Source: Crocosphaera sp. UHCC 0190
Lineage (GTDB): Bacteria > Cyanobacteriota > Cyanobacteriia > Cyanobacteriales > Microcystaceae
DNA length: 64,000 nt
Assembly (NCBI RefSeq): GCF_034932065.1
Contig: NZ_JAYGHP010000015.1
Coordinates: 1-64,000 of the forward strand
Direction of reading: 5' to 3'
Part shown: one piece after another, positions 63,777 through 64,000 of the stretch
Layout of the letters: the number at the start of each line of letters is the position of its first letter
How positions within the stretch are numbered: the first letter of the stretch is position 1
The notes under the pieces: model-generated
What the model saw: the letters and a program-made list of their open reading frames with translations, nothing else
What the model was told of the DNA's origin: nothing
The model's database searches: none
Made by a program: the position numbers and the translations under genes

Positions 63777-64000
63777 CTAACGGGGAAACCAATAAATCTC
63801 CGTTGACTTGCAGGAAGGACGCACCTGAGATAAATAACGTAAATAATCAGCTAAATTATGCCCATTTAAAGGCGTTAACAGATAATCTTCTACTTGTAGC
63901 TTACGACTTACCCAAGGTATTCCTTCACCTACTTGATCGCTCAAAGCAATAATCGGAACCCCTTCTAATTTGGGCTGTTGATGAAGATATTTAGCCCAAT
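63777..64000 (-). CDS. C-terminal end of a receiver-like protein (partial)
   Basis: The 74 residues present run off the window edge. KLEGVPIIALSDQVGEGIPW then VEDYLLTPLNGHNLADYLRY resembles the last third of a response-regulator receiver domain (beta4-alpha4-beta5-alpha5), with Thr-Pro where the conserved Lys-Pro normally is. It may therefore be a pseudo-receiver. The N-terminal part is outside the window. The stop is 58 bases from tRNA-Leu. Confidence 0.5.
   Translation of the reverse strand, partial: WAKYLHQQPKLEGVPIIALSDQVGEGIPWVSRKLQVEDYLLTPLNGHNLADYLRYLSQVRPSCKSTEIYWFPR

Noticed and set aside
63559-63780. 73-codon plus-strand open frame
   Set aside because: It runs through tRNA-Leu on the other strand and into the partial gene end; it has no protein features.

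Overview
The window is chromosomal DNA from a cyanobacterium. The evidence is ndhM, stpA (glucosylglycerol-phosphate phosphatase), an acyl-lipid/acyl-CoA desaturase of DesC type, a cyanobacterial-type gshA, a HetZ-family regulator, an EbsA-like protein, and many GCGATCGC (HIP1) octamers, for example near 9168, 15193, 26771, 41335 and 41547. stpA suggests a salt-tolerant or marine lineage. Low GC, short intergenic repeats and mostly single-gene transcription units fit a unicellular Crocosphaera/Rippkaea/Cyanothece-like organism. The genus is inference.

Layout. 0-3.8 kb: three glycosyltransferases for a surface polysaccharide. 3.8-7.5 kb: an ABC1/UbiB-family kinase, an orphan NatA/LivG-like ATPase and a DUF4168 secreted protein. 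7.5-13.3 kb is the most accessory-looking part. It holds a CHAT-protease/FHA fusion, a gene remnant with its own terminator, a secreted Thr-Pro repeat protein, a MITE-like element, and a two-gene unit: a PD-(D/E)XK-type nuclease domain fused to ParA, followed by a ParB-like coiled-coil protein. Upstream of that unit are three copies of GTATAAGYG. 13.4-26.2 kb: housekeeping genes (ilvD, hisB, stpA, hisC-hisN, folC, gshA, trmL) with small secreted proteins, a PilZ protein and gene remnants. 26.5-34.3 kb: a LysM/M23 murein hydrolase, tRNA-Met, and an RND efflux pump with its adaptor and a divergent PadR regulator. 34.3-40.6 kb: a leftward glycan cluster (GT-C glycosyltransferase plus a decayed tandem copy, FkbM methyltransferase, second methyltransferase, methyltransferase-GT2 fusion). 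41.2-46.6 kb: HetZ-family regulator, recA with an SOS-like box, insertion-sequence and Uma2 remnants, a COG4100 PLP enzyme, desC. 46.8-54.3 kb: a short M23 peptidase beside a BlaI/M56 regulator pair, ndhM, ppa, a DUF697 GTPase, pgm. 54.4-57.7 kb: a toxin-antitoxin unit with a shortened DUF2442 gene, a frameshifted repeat gene containing a nearly perfect 120-bp duplication, and a lipoprotein. 57.9-64 kb: phosphotransacetylase-like protein, EbsA-like protein, Uma2, dusA, tilS, an SGNH-like protein, tRNA-Leu and a partial receiver-like protein.

How genes work together. hisB, hisC and hisN serve histidine synthesis from separate sites. stpA and pgm both touch the sugar-phosphate pools used for osmolyte and glycan synthesis. 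tilS and trmL act on tRNA anticodons. The RND pump, its adaptor and PadR form one regulated export module. The strongest candidate for an undescribed system is the nuclease-ParA/ParB-like pair at 10.9-13.3 kb. The CHAT-FHA protein next to it is the second candidate.
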